DNA of 64,000 nt from an uncultured Chryseobacterium sp. (GCA_913774355.1 CAJYGB010000018.1:518036-582035); one strand, 5' to 3'. Positions 16,820-26,251 are shown, counted from the first letter of the stretch. A program made the numbers and translations. The notes: generated by a model from the letters alone, not told the origin.

Positions 16820-17413
16820 TTAATTTTTAAAAAGCATATTCAGGATAATTTCTTTTCTTTCGGAAATGATTTTATCGAATTCCACTTCATCAATCATCAG
16901 ATTCTCCATCAGCAACGGCCTTACCGCACTTGGGAAAACCAATAATGAGATCATGTTCAGGAGAAACTGGATGGGTTTCATCTTCTCGATATTTCCCAGT
17001 TCCATTTCCGCTTCGATATCTTTATACAGTTTCCTCAGCTCCTCTTCCTCAATATCTTTTTTCTGACAGTTCCCTTTGTTAATCTGCGAAACAATATAGG
17101 TTTCCAAGTACGGATACTGCAGGCTTGTCGACAAACTGCCTTCAATGAACTGAGCAATCTTTTCCTTGAAGGGCAAATCTGAATTCATGATGATCTCTGA
17201 TTTTTCATGTTCTACTTTCTGTGCTTCATTGAAAATGATCTGAATCAGGTTATCCCGGGAACGGAAATAGTAATTGATCAGTGTTCTGTTAACTCCAGCT
17301 TCATCGGCAATTTCCTGTGTTGTGGCATCAAATTTACCCTTCACAAAGAATAAATTCTTTGCGGTGTCTTTGATTAATTCCTGTGTTTGGTCTTTTTTTG
17401 CTTGATTTGACAT
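16820..17413 (-). CDS. TetR/AcrR family repressor of the efflux operon
   Basis: 197-residue transcription factor. The N-terminal helix-turn-helix is clear (FDATTQEIADEAGVNRTLINYYFRSRDNLIQIIF, residues about 29-62), followed by the helical ligand-binding domain that dimerises. It is the first gene of the operon with the three efflux genes and so very probably represses its own promoter until a toxic ligand binds. Two copies of the palindrome TTGTTAAACAA flank its promoter, at 17416-17426 (three bases before the ATG) and 17469-17479, and are the natural operator candidates. Confidence 0.94.
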   Translation of the reverse strand: MSNQAKKDQTQELIKDTAKNLFFVKGKFDATTQEIADEAGVNRTLINYYFRSRDNLIQIIFNEAQKVEHEKSEIIMNSDLPFKEKIAQFIEGSLSTSLQYPYLETYIVSQINKGNCQKKDIEEEELRKLYKDIEAEMELGNIEKMKPIQFLLNMISLLVFPSAVRPLLMENLMIDEVEFDKIISERKEIILNMLFKN

Positions 17414-17415
17414 TA

Positions 17416-17426
17416 TTGTTAAACAA
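17416..17426. promoter_or_regulatory. TetR operator candidate, proximal copy
   Basis: TTGTT-A-AACAA, a perfect inverted repeat around one central base, three bases upstream of the tetR ATG and downstream of the expected transcription start. An identical copy lies 53 bases away. Confidence 0.65.
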
Positions 17427-17436
17427 ATTTGTGAGG

Positions 17437-17467
17437 CAAAACTAAATCAAATTTTATTTTTGACAAA
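17437..17467 (-). promoter_or_regulatory. Promoter of the tetR efflux operon
   Basis: On the minus strand TTTG at 17467-17464 is followed after 19 bases by TAGTTTTG at 17444-17437, matching the Bacteroidota -33/-7 pattern. It lies between the two TTGTTAAACAA palindromes. Confidence 0.7.
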
Positions 17468-17468
17468 A

Positions 17469-17479
17469 TTGTTAAACAA
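17469..17479. promoter_or_regulatory. TetR operator candidate, distal copy
   Basis: Second identical TTGTTAAACAA palindrome, immediately upstream of the -33 element. Binding here and at the proximal copy would bracket RNA polymerase. Confidence 0.65.
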
Positions 17480-17571
17480 AATTATTAATAGATTTATTAT
17501 GATATGCATCATATTTTTAAGATACGGTACAGATTAAGATTTGTTAATTCTTTAGGTATAATGCATTTTTA

Positions 17572-17579
17572 TATCTTTG
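17572..17579 (+). promoter_or_regulatory. -7 box of the T9SS type B protein gene
   Basis: TATCTTTG matches TAnnTTTG, 18 bases before the ATG at 17598. A TTTG at 17540 is too far upstream (28-base gap) to be a confident -33 element. Confidence 0.5.
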
Positions 17580-17597
17580 CCGGAAATTTAGTAACCG

Positions 17598-20500
17598 ATG
17601 CGAAAACTTTTATTTCTATTGACAATTTTCTTCTATATTTCTATTTTTTCACAGAAAAAATATCCCGGAAGCAATGATTATTTCTTTTATGAGAATAAAG
17701 GTCAGATAGTTGATCAGGAGGGAAAACCAAATCCGGATGTAAAATATCTTTTTCACTCAGCCGGCCTTAATGTTCAACTCCGGAATTCGGGATTTTCTTA
17801 TGATATTTACGAAACAAAAAAAACACCGAATCCGAATTCGCAAAGCTTAAAAAAAGACCGGTTTATTGACAAACGGATGTTTTCGGAGGATGAATTTTTA
17901 TACGAAAATCACTTTCACAGGATCGATATTGAGTTGTTGAATTCAAATAAAAATGCTTCCATCGTCTCTGAAGGTAAATCTCAGGATTACAGCAACTATT
18001 ACAACATTCCTAATAAACCGAAAGGTGTAACATCCGTTCATCGATACCAGAAAATTACTTACAAAAATATTTATCCTAATATTGACCTCGTATTTTTTAA
18101 ACCAAAAGATACGCTTAAACCTATTGAATATAATTTCATTATCAATCCCGGAGGAAAAATTTCTGATATAAAAATGAAGTTCACTGGTGCGAAAACCTCG
18201 GTAAAGGATAAAAGGCTGCTTATGAAAGTGCGTTTCGGAGATTTATATGAAAATATCCCGAACAGCTGGATGGAAGGAAACAGAAAAGAATACATTGAGG
18301 TTTTATTTAAAGATCTGGGAGATCAGGTTTTCGGATTTAATGCTCCTGTTGAAACTTCCAACCGAAAAATAGTTATTGATCCTGTGCCGACACGGGTTTG
18401 GGGCAGTTATATCGCAGGGTACGGAGATGATTACGGAAGAGCAAAAGCAGATTTGCAAAACACTTTATATATCTTCGGATGTACCAGCAGCTCCACCAAT
18501 TTTGCAACTTCCGGAACCTACCAGCAAAATGTAGCTGGCGGGCTTGATGCTTATCTGATGAAAATAACGAAAAACGGTCAGAAAATATGGGGTTCTTACT
18601 ACGGCTCCAATATGACGGATATGTTTAATGATATTGATTTTGATGAAAATTTTAACATTTATGCAGGAGGAACTGTTGAAAGAGGATTTAACAATACGGA
18701 TATAATGGTTGTAAAATTTAACAGTAGTGGAGCCCTGATGTTTGAGAAGGAATTTGTTTCCAGCAGAAACGATAAACTTTATACAATTTCCTACAACCAA
18801 AATGAGGTATTTATGGGAGGAGATGCCTTTAGTTCGGATTTCCCCACTGTAAATGCAATGCAGCCTTTGAAAAGTACCCCTATGGGATATACCGACGGTA
18901 TTCTTGCGTCGCTCAATGCCCTCACAGGTAATGTAAACTGGGCCACCTATTTTGGGCGAAGTGATGGCTCTACTTCCGTCTTTCAGATCATGTCTTCTTC
19001 CGATCACCTGGAAATTATCGGAGCAACACAATCGGAAAACATTCCAATGGTTAATGCTTTTCAGCCAATAAAAGGAGGCGGTTCCGACGGAATTTACATA
19101 AGATTATCGAAATCCGGAAATACGATCCTGAAATCCAGCTACTTCGGAAATTCAGGACATGAATTCGTCCTTAAGGGCAGAATTGTAAATAATACGCTTA
19201 TCCTTCCGGGAAGATATTCAACCATAGCTTTTCCGACAGGCCAGCCCGGAATCTGGAGGGTAAATTTATCCACCCATGTCATGACAAAAAATTATTTCAA
19301 TTTTAACGGAGAACCTCAGTTACTGGCATATCCCGATGGTTCCGGAAATGTATTTTTTACAGGGCTGCACTCCAACGGGCAACCGGACATTTCTACACCG
19401 GGAGCCTATATGGGAATACCTCCGATGTATACTTCTACTTTTTTAATTAAATATAATCAAAATGATGTTAAGGAATGGGGTACCTATTATACCGGGAATG
19501 GCGCAACACAACAAGGGGAAGCGACAACAGATTATGAAGGCGGTATTTATCTGACAGGATTTTCCGGTTTGAATACGAGCGGTATTGCAACTCCGGGAAC
19601 ATTCCAGCAACAGGGCGGCGGAGCCGGAAATCATGATGCGTTTATTGCTAAATTTAGAGATTGTACCTCTTCGGCAATGGTATCCTCTAACTCCCCGGTC
19701 TGCATTAATTCTACTTTGCAACTGAATGCTTCAGGTGGTGCAGTGTACAACTGGACCGGACCCAACGGATTTACTTCCACTCTTCAAAATCCTGTAATCC
19801 CTAATGCAACGGCCGTCAATTCCGGAATTTATACCTGCCAGGTATCGGGAACCGGAAACTGTGACGGAAGTTTTACGGTAAATGTAACGGTAGGTGATAC
19901 TGTAGCACCTGTTCCAACTTTAGCCATCCTTCCCAACATCACCGGAGACTGCCACACCGTAGTTTCAAATATTCCGACAGCAACGGATAACTGTGCCGGA
20001 ACGATAACGGCGACTACAACGGATCCGCTCTCCTATTCTTTGCCGGGAACCTACGTAATCCATTGGACATACAATGACGGAAACGGTAATATTTCGGCGC
20101 AGAACCAGAGTGTAACCGTGACGGCACCTGCGCTTCCTGCTACAGCCAATACCCAGCAAACCTTCTGTGCAAGCCTTCATCCTATCCTTTCCGATATCCA
20201 GATTACCGGACAGGGCATCAAATGGTATGATGCAGCGGGAATTCTTTTAGCCGGAACTACACCTTTGGTTAACGGACAGACTTACTTTGCTTCCCAAACC
20301 ATCAACGGCTGCGAGAGCAATAAAATTGCAATTCAGGTAACCGTAAATAATACGCCGAAACCGACAGGAAATTCAATTCAGGATTTCTGTATTTCTGCCG
20401 CTCCGACTTTATCGAGCCTTGTGGTTACAGGAACTTCCCTGAAGTTTTACGATGCAGCCGGAAACCTTTTGCCGTTAACGACTCCGCTTGTTGACGGAAC

Positions 20501-21515
20501 AACTTATTTTGTAACCCAGACCCTGAACAGCTGCGAATCCGAAAAACTGGCCGTTATGGCAACCCTTTCCACAAATAATGTCCCGGCCAATGACTATTCC
20601 GTTACTTTGTGTAACAGCACCACAGGAAATTCAATGAGCATTAATTTAACCTCTTATCAGTCCAGTATTATCGTTAACCCGGGAAGTTATATCTTCACGT
20701 ATACGGATAATTTGGGGAACCCGATTAACAATCCGGCGAACTATCTGCTGAATGTAGGATCTACGGTCATCCACGTAAAAGTTTCCACACCTGACGGATG
20801 TTTTAAAATCGTGAGGTTAAACTTAGCTTTGAACCCGAAACAGGAATTTGACCTTCCTGAAAAGATCGATTTCTGTAAAGGAAAAACCGTAACGCTTGAC
20901 GCCGGAACCGGTTTTACATCTTATATATGGAGCAACGGGGCAACGACACAGACGATTGCTGTTTCCACACCCGGAAATTATTCCGTAACGGTAACAAACA
21001 GTTTCGGCTGCCAGAATACGGATAACATTCAGGTAAGTTACACCGTTTTGCCGGAAATCGTATCGGTGAACGTAAGCAACAATTCCGCAACGGTAATTCT
21101 TTCCGCAACAGGAAATTTTGAATATTCCCTGGATAATTTCAGTTGGCAGGATTCGAATATTTTCACGAATTTAAAAATCGGTGAATATATGGTTTATGTA
21201 AGAACAAAAGGCGGCTGTATCATCGGCCAGAAACCGTTTTCCATTTTCAATATCCCGAATACGTTTACTCCGAACGGAGACGGCTTCAATGATCAGTGGA
21301 AAATTGCCGGACTGGAAAATTATCAGGGGACCGAAGTCAATGTTTATGACCGTCGAGGACTTCCGGTTTTCAAAGAAACCATTTCCAAAAAACCATTGGC
21401 ATGGGACGGTAAACTGAATGGAAGCCAGGTCCCGACAGGAAATTACTGGTATACGATAAAAGTATCGGATGGCAGAATATACACCGGCTGGCTGCTGATT
21501 AAGAACAGAGAATAA
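17598..21515 (+). CDS. T9SS type B sorted multidomain surface protein (gliding motility-associated C-terminal domain)
   Basis: 1305 residues. A signal peptide (LLFLLTIFFYISIFS then QKKY) leads to a DUF7948-like region to about residue 260, a six-bladed SBBP-like propeller of WGSYxxG repeats (about 267-680), an Ig-like domain (about 690-765, cysteine pair CINS/TCQV), a HYR-like domain (about 769-845), two tandem 75-residue repeats each with YDAAG and ending in NGCES/NSCES (about 849-992), a PKD-like segment (about 1089-1140) and the type B sorting domain (IPNTFTPNGDGFNDQW ... NVYDRRG, about 1217-1305). Such proteins are secreted by the type IX system and stay on the surface or are released; an adhesin role is inferred. 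Its stop is followed by a terminator shared with cvfB. Confidence 0.93.
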   Translation: MRKLLFLLTIFFYISIFSQKKYPGSNDYFFYENKGQIVDQEGKPNPDVKYLFHSAGLNVQLRNSGFSYDIYETKKTPNPNSQSLKKDRFIDKRMFSEDEFLYENHFHRIDIELLNSNKNASIVSEGKSQDYSNYYNIPNKPKGVTSVHRYQKITYKNIYPNIDLVFFKPKDTLKPIEYNFIINPGGKISDIKMKFTGAKTSVKDKRLLMKVRFGDLYENIPNSWMEGNRKEYIEVLFKDLGDQVFGFNAPVETSNRKIVIDPVPTRVWGSYIAGYGDDYGRAKADLQNTLYIFGCTSSSTNFATSGTYQQNVAGGLDAYLMKITKNGQKIWGSYYGSNMTDMFNDIDFDENFNIYAGGTVERGFNNTDIMVVKFNSSGALMFEKEFVSSRNDKLYTISYNQNEVFMGGDAFSSDFPTVNAMQPLKSTPMGYTDGILASLNALTGNVNWATYFGRSDGSTSVFQIMSSSDHLEIIGATQSENIPMVNAFQPIKGGGSDGIYIRLSKSGNTILKSSYFGNSGHEFVLKGRIVNNTLILPGRYSTIAFPTGQPGIWRVNLSTHVMTKNYFNFNGEPQLLAYPDGSGNVFFTGLHSNGQPDISTPGAYMGIPPMYTSTFLIKYNQNDVKEWGTYYTGNGATQQGEATTDYEGGIYLTGFSGLNTSGIATPGTFQQQGGGAGNHDAFIAKFRDCTSSAMVSSNSPVCINSTLQLNASGGAVYNWTGPNGFTSTLQNPVIPNATAVNSGIYTCQVSGTGNCDGSFTVNVTVGDTVAPVPTLAILPNITGDCHTVVSNIPTATDNCAGTITATTTDPLSYSLPGTYVIHWTYNDGNGNISAQNQSVTVTAPALPATANTQQTFCASLHPILSDIQITGQGIKWYDAAGILLAGTTPLVNGQTYFASQTINGCESNKIAIQVTVNNTPKPTGNSIQDFCISAAPTLSSLVVTGTSLKFYDAAGNLLPLTTPLVDGTTYFVTQTLNSCESEKLAVMATLSTNNVPANDYSVTLCNSTTGNSMSINLTSYQSSIIVNPGSYIFTYTDNLGNPINNPANYLLNVGSTVIHVKVSTPDGCFKIVRLNLALNPKQEFDLPEKIDFCKGKTVTLDAGTGFTSYIWSNGATTQTIAVSTPGNYSVTVTNSFGCQNTDNIQVSYTVLPEIVSVNVSNNSATVILSATGNFEYSLDNFSWQDSNIFTNLKIGEYMVYVRTKGGCIIGQKPFSIFNIPNTFTPNGDGFNDQWKIAGLENYQGTEVNVYDRRGLPVFKETISKKPLAWDGKLNGSQVPTGNYWYTIKVSDGRIYTGWLLIKNRE

Positions 21516-21523
21516 TACAAAAG

Positions 21524-21554
21524 AAAAACGAGCGGAAGTTTCCGCTCGTTTTTT
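21524..21554. terminator. Bidirectional terminator
   Basis: AAAAACGAGCGGAA and TTCCGCTCGTTTTT form a perfect inverted repeat between the converging surface-protein and CvfB genes; A and T runs serve both directions. Confidence 0.9.
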
Positions 21555-21556
21555 AT

Positions 21557-22381
21557 TTAGAGTAAACGAATTTTATCGTCAAGGATATCGATGATCTTAT
21601 CTTTATAAAGTCCTCCGATGGCTTTCTTGAAATTCTTTTTGCTCATCTGTACCTCATCCTTAATCTCTTCCGGTGAAGATTTATCGGATAAATGAAGCAA
21701 TCCGTAATTTTCTTCCAGCCTGTCTAAGATTTTCTTTTTGAATTCATCGATGTTTTCAAATCCTTCCGGCTGCAGGGATACATCGATTTTACCGTCTTCC
21801 CGGATGGTTTTGATGTAGCCGATTTCTTCTGATAGAGGATACAATTTTTTGAAAACATCGGAAGCATAGATCAACCCGATGTATTTTTTATTGATCACCA
21901 CATTCCAGCCCAGTTCGCTTTCATTCATCATGATCAGCTCTACTTTATCGCCTTTCTGAAACGGCAGATCCTGGTATTGCGGATTTCTTTTAAACTTGGT
22001 GGTTCCGGTAATCAGTTCAAGATCTTCATCAATATAGATATGCACCAGATACCTTTTGCCTTCAATGATTTTTGTTTTCTGCTGCTTATACGGAATAAAA
22101 AGGTCTTTGATAATCCCCCAATCCATAAAGGCACCGCTCGGCAGGCTCTGAACACAGCTCATTACCGCAAACTCATCCATTTCAGCCAGCGGAATTTCGG
22201 TTGTCGCCTTTAATTTTCCATCGTCCTGATATACGAAAACTTCCATGTCATCTCCTTCTTCTTTTTCATCCTGAATGAAAATTTTGGGAAGGAAAGCTTT
22301 TTCACCGGATTCGTCCGTAAGGATCCATCCTGAGTTGTTTTTATCTGAAATTTTTAAAGTCTGGGTTTTTCCGATTTGCAT
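21557..22381 (-). CDS. CvfB-like S1-domain RNA-binding protein
   Basis: 274 residues built from consecutive OB/S1-like beta-barrel domains (MQIGKTQTLKISDKNNSGWIL; GAFMDWGIIKDLFIPYKQQ near residue 81; GWNVVINKKYIGLIYASDVF near 160; YIKTIREDGKIDVSLQP near 195) and a C-terminal winged helix (SPEEIKDEVQMSKKNFKKAIGGLYKDKII). This is the arrangement of CvfB/YitL, an RNA-binding regulator of virulence-factor expression in Staphylococcus. The exact role in Bacteroidota is not known. It lies 47 bases after an exported-protein gene on the same strand. Confidence 0.9.
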   Translation of the reverse strand: MQIGKTQTLKISDKNNSGWILTDESGEKAFLPKIFIQDEKEEGDDMEVFVYQDDGKLKATTEIPLAEMDEFAVMSCVQSLPSGAFMDWGIIKDLFIPYKQQKTKIIEGKRYLVHIYIDEDLELITGTTKFKRNPQYQDLPFQKGDKVELIMMNESELGWNVVINKKYIGLIYASDVFKKLYPLSEEIGYIKTIREDGKIDVSLQPEGFENIDEFKKKILDRLEENYGLLHLSDKSSPEEIKDEVQMSKKNFKKAIGGLYKDKIIDILDDKIRLL

Positions 22382-22428
22382 GGATGATAAAATTAGTCGA
22401 CAAAGGTACGGAAATTGCCGATTTCCAC

Positions 22429-22911
22429 CTATTGATAATCTTCCAAATCTTTTTTCAGCGCAGCAGCCTCTTTCAGATGATTCTTTTTTTCTTTCTCTTT
22501 TTCTGATACACCGGTAGCTTTAACAAGCTTTCCGCTCAGGTAATAGTACCTTTCTTCCGACATCAGCACCGGTTGCTTGAGAAATCCCTGCTCACCTGAA
22601 ATTCTATATTTTTTAAAATGGACAAAGACCGGCTGGCCGCGGTCGAAAAAATATTCCGTCAGATATTTCCAGGCTGATACACTTACCGAATATTCCAATT
22701 TTTTAAGTTCTCCGTTATGATAAAACCCTTTAAGTTCGCTGCCATTGTCCGTGATCTGGCCTTTCTCAACAAAATATTCATTGGGAACTGTTTTTACCGT
22801 ATAATTTCCGGTTCTGTTGATCTGTTCCACGGTTTTCCGGATGGCTGTAACATCCTGGCCATAAGCCAAGCCGAAAATAAAAACCGATAGAAAGAAAAAT
22901 AAATTCCGCAT
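22429..22911 (-). CDS. Exported protein of unknown function
   Basis: 160 residues with a signal peptide (LFFFLSVFIFGLAYG then QDVTAIRK). The mature part is short and beta-rich (NGSELKGFYHNGELKKLEYSVS) and ends with a charged helix (SEKEKEKKNHLKEAAALKKDL). No family recognised; the GFYHNGELKKLE pattern is like toxin-antitoxin-unrelated MORN-type turns but is a single copy. It follows the DUF4476 gene after 26 bases, so both are probably co-transcribed. Confidence 0.72.
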   Translation of the reverse strand: MRNLFFFLSVFIFGLAYGQDVTAIRKTVEQINRTGNYTVKTVPNEYFVEKGQITDNGSELKGFYHNGELKKLEYSVSVSAWKYLTEYFFDRGQPVFVHFKKYRISGEQGFLKQPVLMSEERYYYLSGKLVKATGVSEKEKEKKNHLKEAAALKKDLEDYQ

Positions 22912-22937
22912 CTTTTTAAGTTTGAGATGAAAAAGAA

Positions 22938-23822
22938 TTACAGGTGAGAGATATAATCCATCAGTTCCTTCCTGCTGCTTTCAAAATCCAGGGCATCGCC
23001 TACTATAAAATATCGATGCTTATCTACGCACTTCGGAAAAAGCAATTTGGCCAATGCAATTTTATTTTTGTCAAAACTTAAATCTTTTACAAATATGCTG
23101 ATTTGTTTTGAGGTAAACATAGCGTGGCGGCCCTGCGCTTTTATAAAGGCTATCTTTTTATCATCAAACCAAGCTTCTTCTTTCATGGTTGAAAAAAACC
23201 GTTGAAAATCCTGATTGTCCATGACATTCGGGTAATTCGCAGCGGTGTCCACATCGCCCTGACTTCCGTAGTGATTATTCCAGACGTCATTCCAGCTGTT
23301 GAAACCGTACGACTGGTTTGGTACAGGATAATTATCGAGCAGATACAAACCTTCTGAAGTGAAGAAATCCAGGACCAGCCTGCTGTTGTTCTGTACATTC
23401 AAAATGGTTCTGTAGACGAGATAGCCGCTCTCGTAAATGGAAACCGGAATGCTTCCTGCCGGTAGATCAAAAAACCGGTACTTCCCGGAATTGTTAGACA
23501 TATATTGGTCACCTACCTCTACGCTGAAAAATCCCTGTTCCGGAATTCTGAGAAAAACCTCAGAATATCCGTAATCGGGATTCCACTGGTAGTTTGGGTT
23601 CTTAATTCTTAAACCGTCGGTATTCTGGTTTCTGAGCCCTGTGTTATTGTTATTGCCCCTGTTTTTATCATTGTTATTGTTCTGAAGCCTGGCTTTTGAA
23701 TCTGAGGATCCCAGTTCAGAAACAGATGCTTCATTTTTCAAAAGTTCTCCTGCTTTTCCTGCTTCCTGTGCCGATACATAGAATCCCGCCAGAAGAATGA
23801 TTCCGATGATAATATTTTTCAT
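22938..23822 (-). CDS. DUF4476 domain-containing exported protein
   Basis: 294 residues. Signal peptide IIIGIILLAGFYVSA, then a low-complexity Asn-rich linker (residues about 46-70), a central beta domain (YGYSEVFLRIPEQGFFSVEVGDQ ... LPAGSIPVSIYESG) resembling PEGA-like repeats, and a C-terminal helical DUF4476 domain (NQDFQRFFSTMKEEAWFDDKKIAFI ... FTSKQISIFVKDLSFDKNKIALAK), a family frequent in Bacteroidota with unknown function. It starts 97 bases after the lpdA stop, beyond the lpdA terminator, so it has its own promoter. Confidence 0.85.
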   Translation of the reverse strand: MKNIIIGIILLAGFYVSAQEAGKAGELLKNEASVSELGSSDSKARLQNNNNDKNRGNNNNTGLRNQNTDGLRIKNPNYQWNPDYGYSEVFLRIPEQGFFSVEVGDQYMSNNSGKYRFFDLPAGSIPVSIYESGYLVYRTILNVQNNSRLVLDFFTSEGLYLLDNYPVPNQSYGFNSWNDVWNNHYGSQGDVDTAANYPNVMDNQDFQRFFSTMKEEAWFDDKKIAFIKAQGRHAMFTSKQISIFVKDLSFDKNKIALAKLLFPKCVDKHRYFIVGDALDFESSRKELMDYISHL

Positions 23823-23853
23823 ATTCTGTTTTGCTTTATCAATTCTCCTTTAT

Positions 23854-23879
23854 GAAAAAGAGAGGCCAAAGCCTCTCCT
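23854..23879 (-). terminator. Terminator after lpdA
   Basis: On the minus strand GAGAGGC-TTTG-GCCTCTC is followed by TTTTTCAT, 40 bases after the lpdA stop codon. Confidence 0.85.
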
Positions 23880-23919
23880 AATTTACAATATTTTTAAATG
23901 ATTACCTGTAGACCAGATA

Positions 23920-25323
23920 TTACATATGAATCGGTCTTTTTGCCGTAGCATCCAACGCTGCTTCCTTAATGGCTTCCGCATACGTCGGATGTGCGTGTGA
24001 GCTTCTGGCGATGTCTTCCGCACTTGCCCGGAATTCCATAGCGATTACCCCTTCTGCGATAAGGTCGGCCGCTCTTGCCCCTACAATGTGCATTCCTAAA
24101 ACCTCATCGGTTTTTTCATCAGCGATGATTTTCACCAATCCGTCTACATCACCACTTGCACGGCTTCTTCCCAAAGCTCTCATCGGGAAAGAACCTACTT
24201 TGTAAGCAACGCCTTCTTCCTTGAGCTGCTCTTCGGTTTTACCTACTCCCGCAACTTCCGGCCATGTATACACTACTCCAGGAATCAGGTTATAATTGAT
24301 GTGAGGTTTCTGTCCGGCCAGAGTTTCAGCAACGAATACCCCTTCTTCTTCCGCTTTGTGAGCCAGCATTGCCCCTTTGATTACGTCTCCGATGGCGTAA
24401 ATATTAGCCACATTGGTCTGAAGATGGTCGTTTACCTTTACTCTTCCTCTTTCATCAAGTTCCACCCCTGCTTTTTCAAGGGCAAGTCCGTCTGTGAAGG
24501 GTCTTCTACCCACGGAAACAAGACAATAGTCGCCTTCTACTACTACTTCTTCTCCTTTTTTATCTTTGGCTGTAATTTTTACGGTATCCCCGTTTCTCTC
24601 TACCGCAGAAACTGCTGTAGAAAGCATGAACTTCATACCTTGTTTCTTAAGAACTTTCGTTAGTTCTTTGCTCAAAGCACCATCCATTCCAGGAATAATT
24701 TTATCCATAAACTCCACTACGGTTACCTGAGCACCTAATCTTAAGTAAACGGAACCTAACTCAAGACCGATTACGCCTCCACCGATCACGACCAGGTGTT
24801 TAGGAATTTCCTTCAGGTTTAAAGCTTCCGTAGAAGTAATCACCCTTTCCTTATCGATTGAGATGAAAGGCAAAGACGACGGCTTGGAGCCGGTAGCAAT
24901 GATGGTATATTTGGATTCGATCGTTTCCGTAGAACCGTCGTTTTTCGTTACTTTGATCTGGTTAGCAGATTCGAAGCTTCCCACGCCTTCAAAAACAGTA
25001 ATTTTGTTTTTGTTCATCAGGTAGCTGATCCCATCCGTATTCTGTTTGATTACCTCGTTTTTACGCTCGATCATTCTGGCAATGTCGGCCTGAGGCTCGT
25101 TGATGATGATTCCGTGACCCGCGAAATTGTGCTTGGCATTTTCAAAATGCTCGGAGCTGTCCAAAAGCGCTTTCGACGGAATACATCCCACGTTAAGACA
25201 TGTTCCTCCCAAAGTCGGGTATTTTTCAATAATTGCTGTTGTGAAACCTAATTGCGCGGCACGGATTGCAGCAACATAACCACCAGGACCGGAACCGATT
25301 ACGGTAACATCGAATTGACTCAT
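23920..25323 (-). CDS. lpdA: Dihydrolipoyl dehydrogenase (E3)
   Basis: 467-residue flavoprotein disulfide reductase that reoxidises dihydrolipoamide with NAD+ in pyruvate, 2-oxoglutarate, branched-chain keto-acid dehydrogenase and glycine cleavage complexes. The FAD motif GSGPGGYVAAI is at residues 10-20, the redox-active pair C42 and C47 in GGTCLNVGCIPSK, the NAD motif GGGVIGLELGSVY in the middle, FAD site 2 (YAIGDV) and the C-terminal catalytic HAHPTYAEA with His-Glu dyad. The length is usual. It is transcribed alone, with a -7 box upstream and a strong terminator downstream. Confidence 0.97.
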   Translation of the reverse strand: MSQFDVTVIGSGPGGYVAAIRAAQLGFTTAIIEKYPTLGGTCLNVGCIPSKALLDSSEHFENAKHNFAGHGIIINEPQADIARMIERKNEVIKQNTDGISYLMNKNKITVFEGVGSFESANQIKVTKNDGSTETIESKYTIIATGSKPSSLPFISIDKERVITSTEALNLKEIPKHLVVIGGGVIGLELGSVYLRLGAQVTVVEFMDKIIPGMDGALSKELTKVLKKQGMKFMLSTAVSAVERNGDTVKITAKDKKGEEVVVEGDYCLVSVGRRPFTDGLALEKAGVELDERGRVKVNDHLQTNVANIYAIGDVIKGAMLAHKAEEEGVFVAETLAGQKPHINYNLIPGVVYTWPEVAGVGKTEEQLKEEGVAYKVGSFPMRALGRSRASGDVDGLVKIIADEKTDEVLGMHIVGARAADLIAEGVIAMEFRASAEDIARSSHAHPTYAEAIKEAALDATAKRPIHM

Positions 25324-25365
25324 GTTATTTATGAATTTGTTTATTTATTATCTCTTTAGTTCTTA

Positions 25366-25373
25366 CAAATTTA
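25366..25373 (-). promoter_or_regulatory. -7 box of the lpdA promoter
   Basis: Minus-strand TAAATTTG matches TAnnTTTG, 42 bases before the lpdA ATG. Confidence 0.5.
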
Positions 25374-25558
25374 ACGATTAATTGCCATACCCCCAAGTGA
25401 GTTTTATCAAGTTTTAAAAACGGGGGCGCCTCTATAAAAAATCAACAAAAATATTTGATATCTTTAAAAGTCTCAATGATCTCGCTGCATTATTCAGTAA
25501 GGATATTTAAATATTTTTCATCAATGCGCTTCAACTTTGAATCAAGTTTATCCAAAAA

Positions 25559-25798
25559 CTATTTATTGCAGAGTTTTCTTTCATCCCCGATCGGATGAGA
25601 CTGGATCTCGTTGTAGCAGGTTTCAAAAATACTTAAATCAATCTCTTCAAATACTTTAATTTCGTTGATTCTGCCCAGAAGATAATTCATTTTAAAGTAT
25701 GCTGAATGTATTTCGATCTGACCTGTAACAATAGCAATAGCATTTGACCTTAATTTCTTTATAAACCGGTTACGTTTCAATTCGTCAAATTTATTCAT
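25559..25798 (-). CDS. Small hypothetical protein
   Basis: 79 residues, mostly helical and basic at the N-terminus (MNKFDELKRNRFIKKLRSNAI), with no membrane segment and no known motif. It is supported by its codon use and by an open frame of full length between two gaps, without a shadowing gene on the other strand. A strong homology claim is not possible. The C-terminus SHPIGDERKLCNK ends in a single cysteine. Confidence 0.5.
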   Translation of the reverse strand: MNKFDELKRNRFIKKLRSNAIAIVTGQIEIHSAYFKMNYLLGRINEIKVFEEIDLSIFETCYNEIQSHPIGDERKLCNK

Positions 25799-25903
25799 TG
25801 CATTTCATATCATAAAGGGGTGAATCCAATATTACCTCATATGTAAAACTCTTAACGAATAATGCTGCTACAAAACTTCCGGCATCCAGCATACTCCAAT
25901 AAA

Positions 25904-26251
25904 TCAATCCAAATCAATTTCCCCAACGCCAAATGCTGTCGTATTTCCAAAAAATTCGCCACCGTACACATACCATTCAAGGCTTTCAAGATATTCCAAT
26001 GTATTTTCGGGGGTAATCTGCGGTCGGTCTTTCTTGGAAACCATTCCTTTGTACCATTTACCGGATTCTGGAGTAACGTCTGTATTAAAAGCATAGCGTA
26101 TCCATATCCTTTGGCAAAGCTTGCATTGCTGAATGCTTACTTCCGCATTCTTTCCGTGGGTTTCGTCAATGCCCAATGCTGAAGTTCTGAATTCAGTATA
26201 GGATCCGGTTGGCTTTTCACAGGCACATCCCAATTTCTGCATTTTAATCAT
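25904..26251 (-). CDS. Hypothetical cysteine-containing protein
   Basis: 115 residues. Cysteines at residues 9 and 11 (LGCACEK) and a pair in QQCKLCQRIWIRY suggest a zinc site of the treble-clef or ribbon type. The remainder (SGKWYKGMVSKKDRPQITPENTLEYLESLEWYVYGGEFFG) is acidic and aromatic. The family is unknown to me. ATG codons at 26251 and 26242 are both possible starts. It is a lone gene between the 79-residue gene and the glycosyltransferase. Confidence 0.65.
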   Translation of the reverse strand: MIKMQKLGCACEKPTGSYTEFRTSALGIDETHGKNAEVSIQQCKLCQRIWIRYAFNTDVTPESGKWYKGMVSKKDRPQITPENTLEYLESLEWYVYGGEFFGNTTAFGVGEIDLD

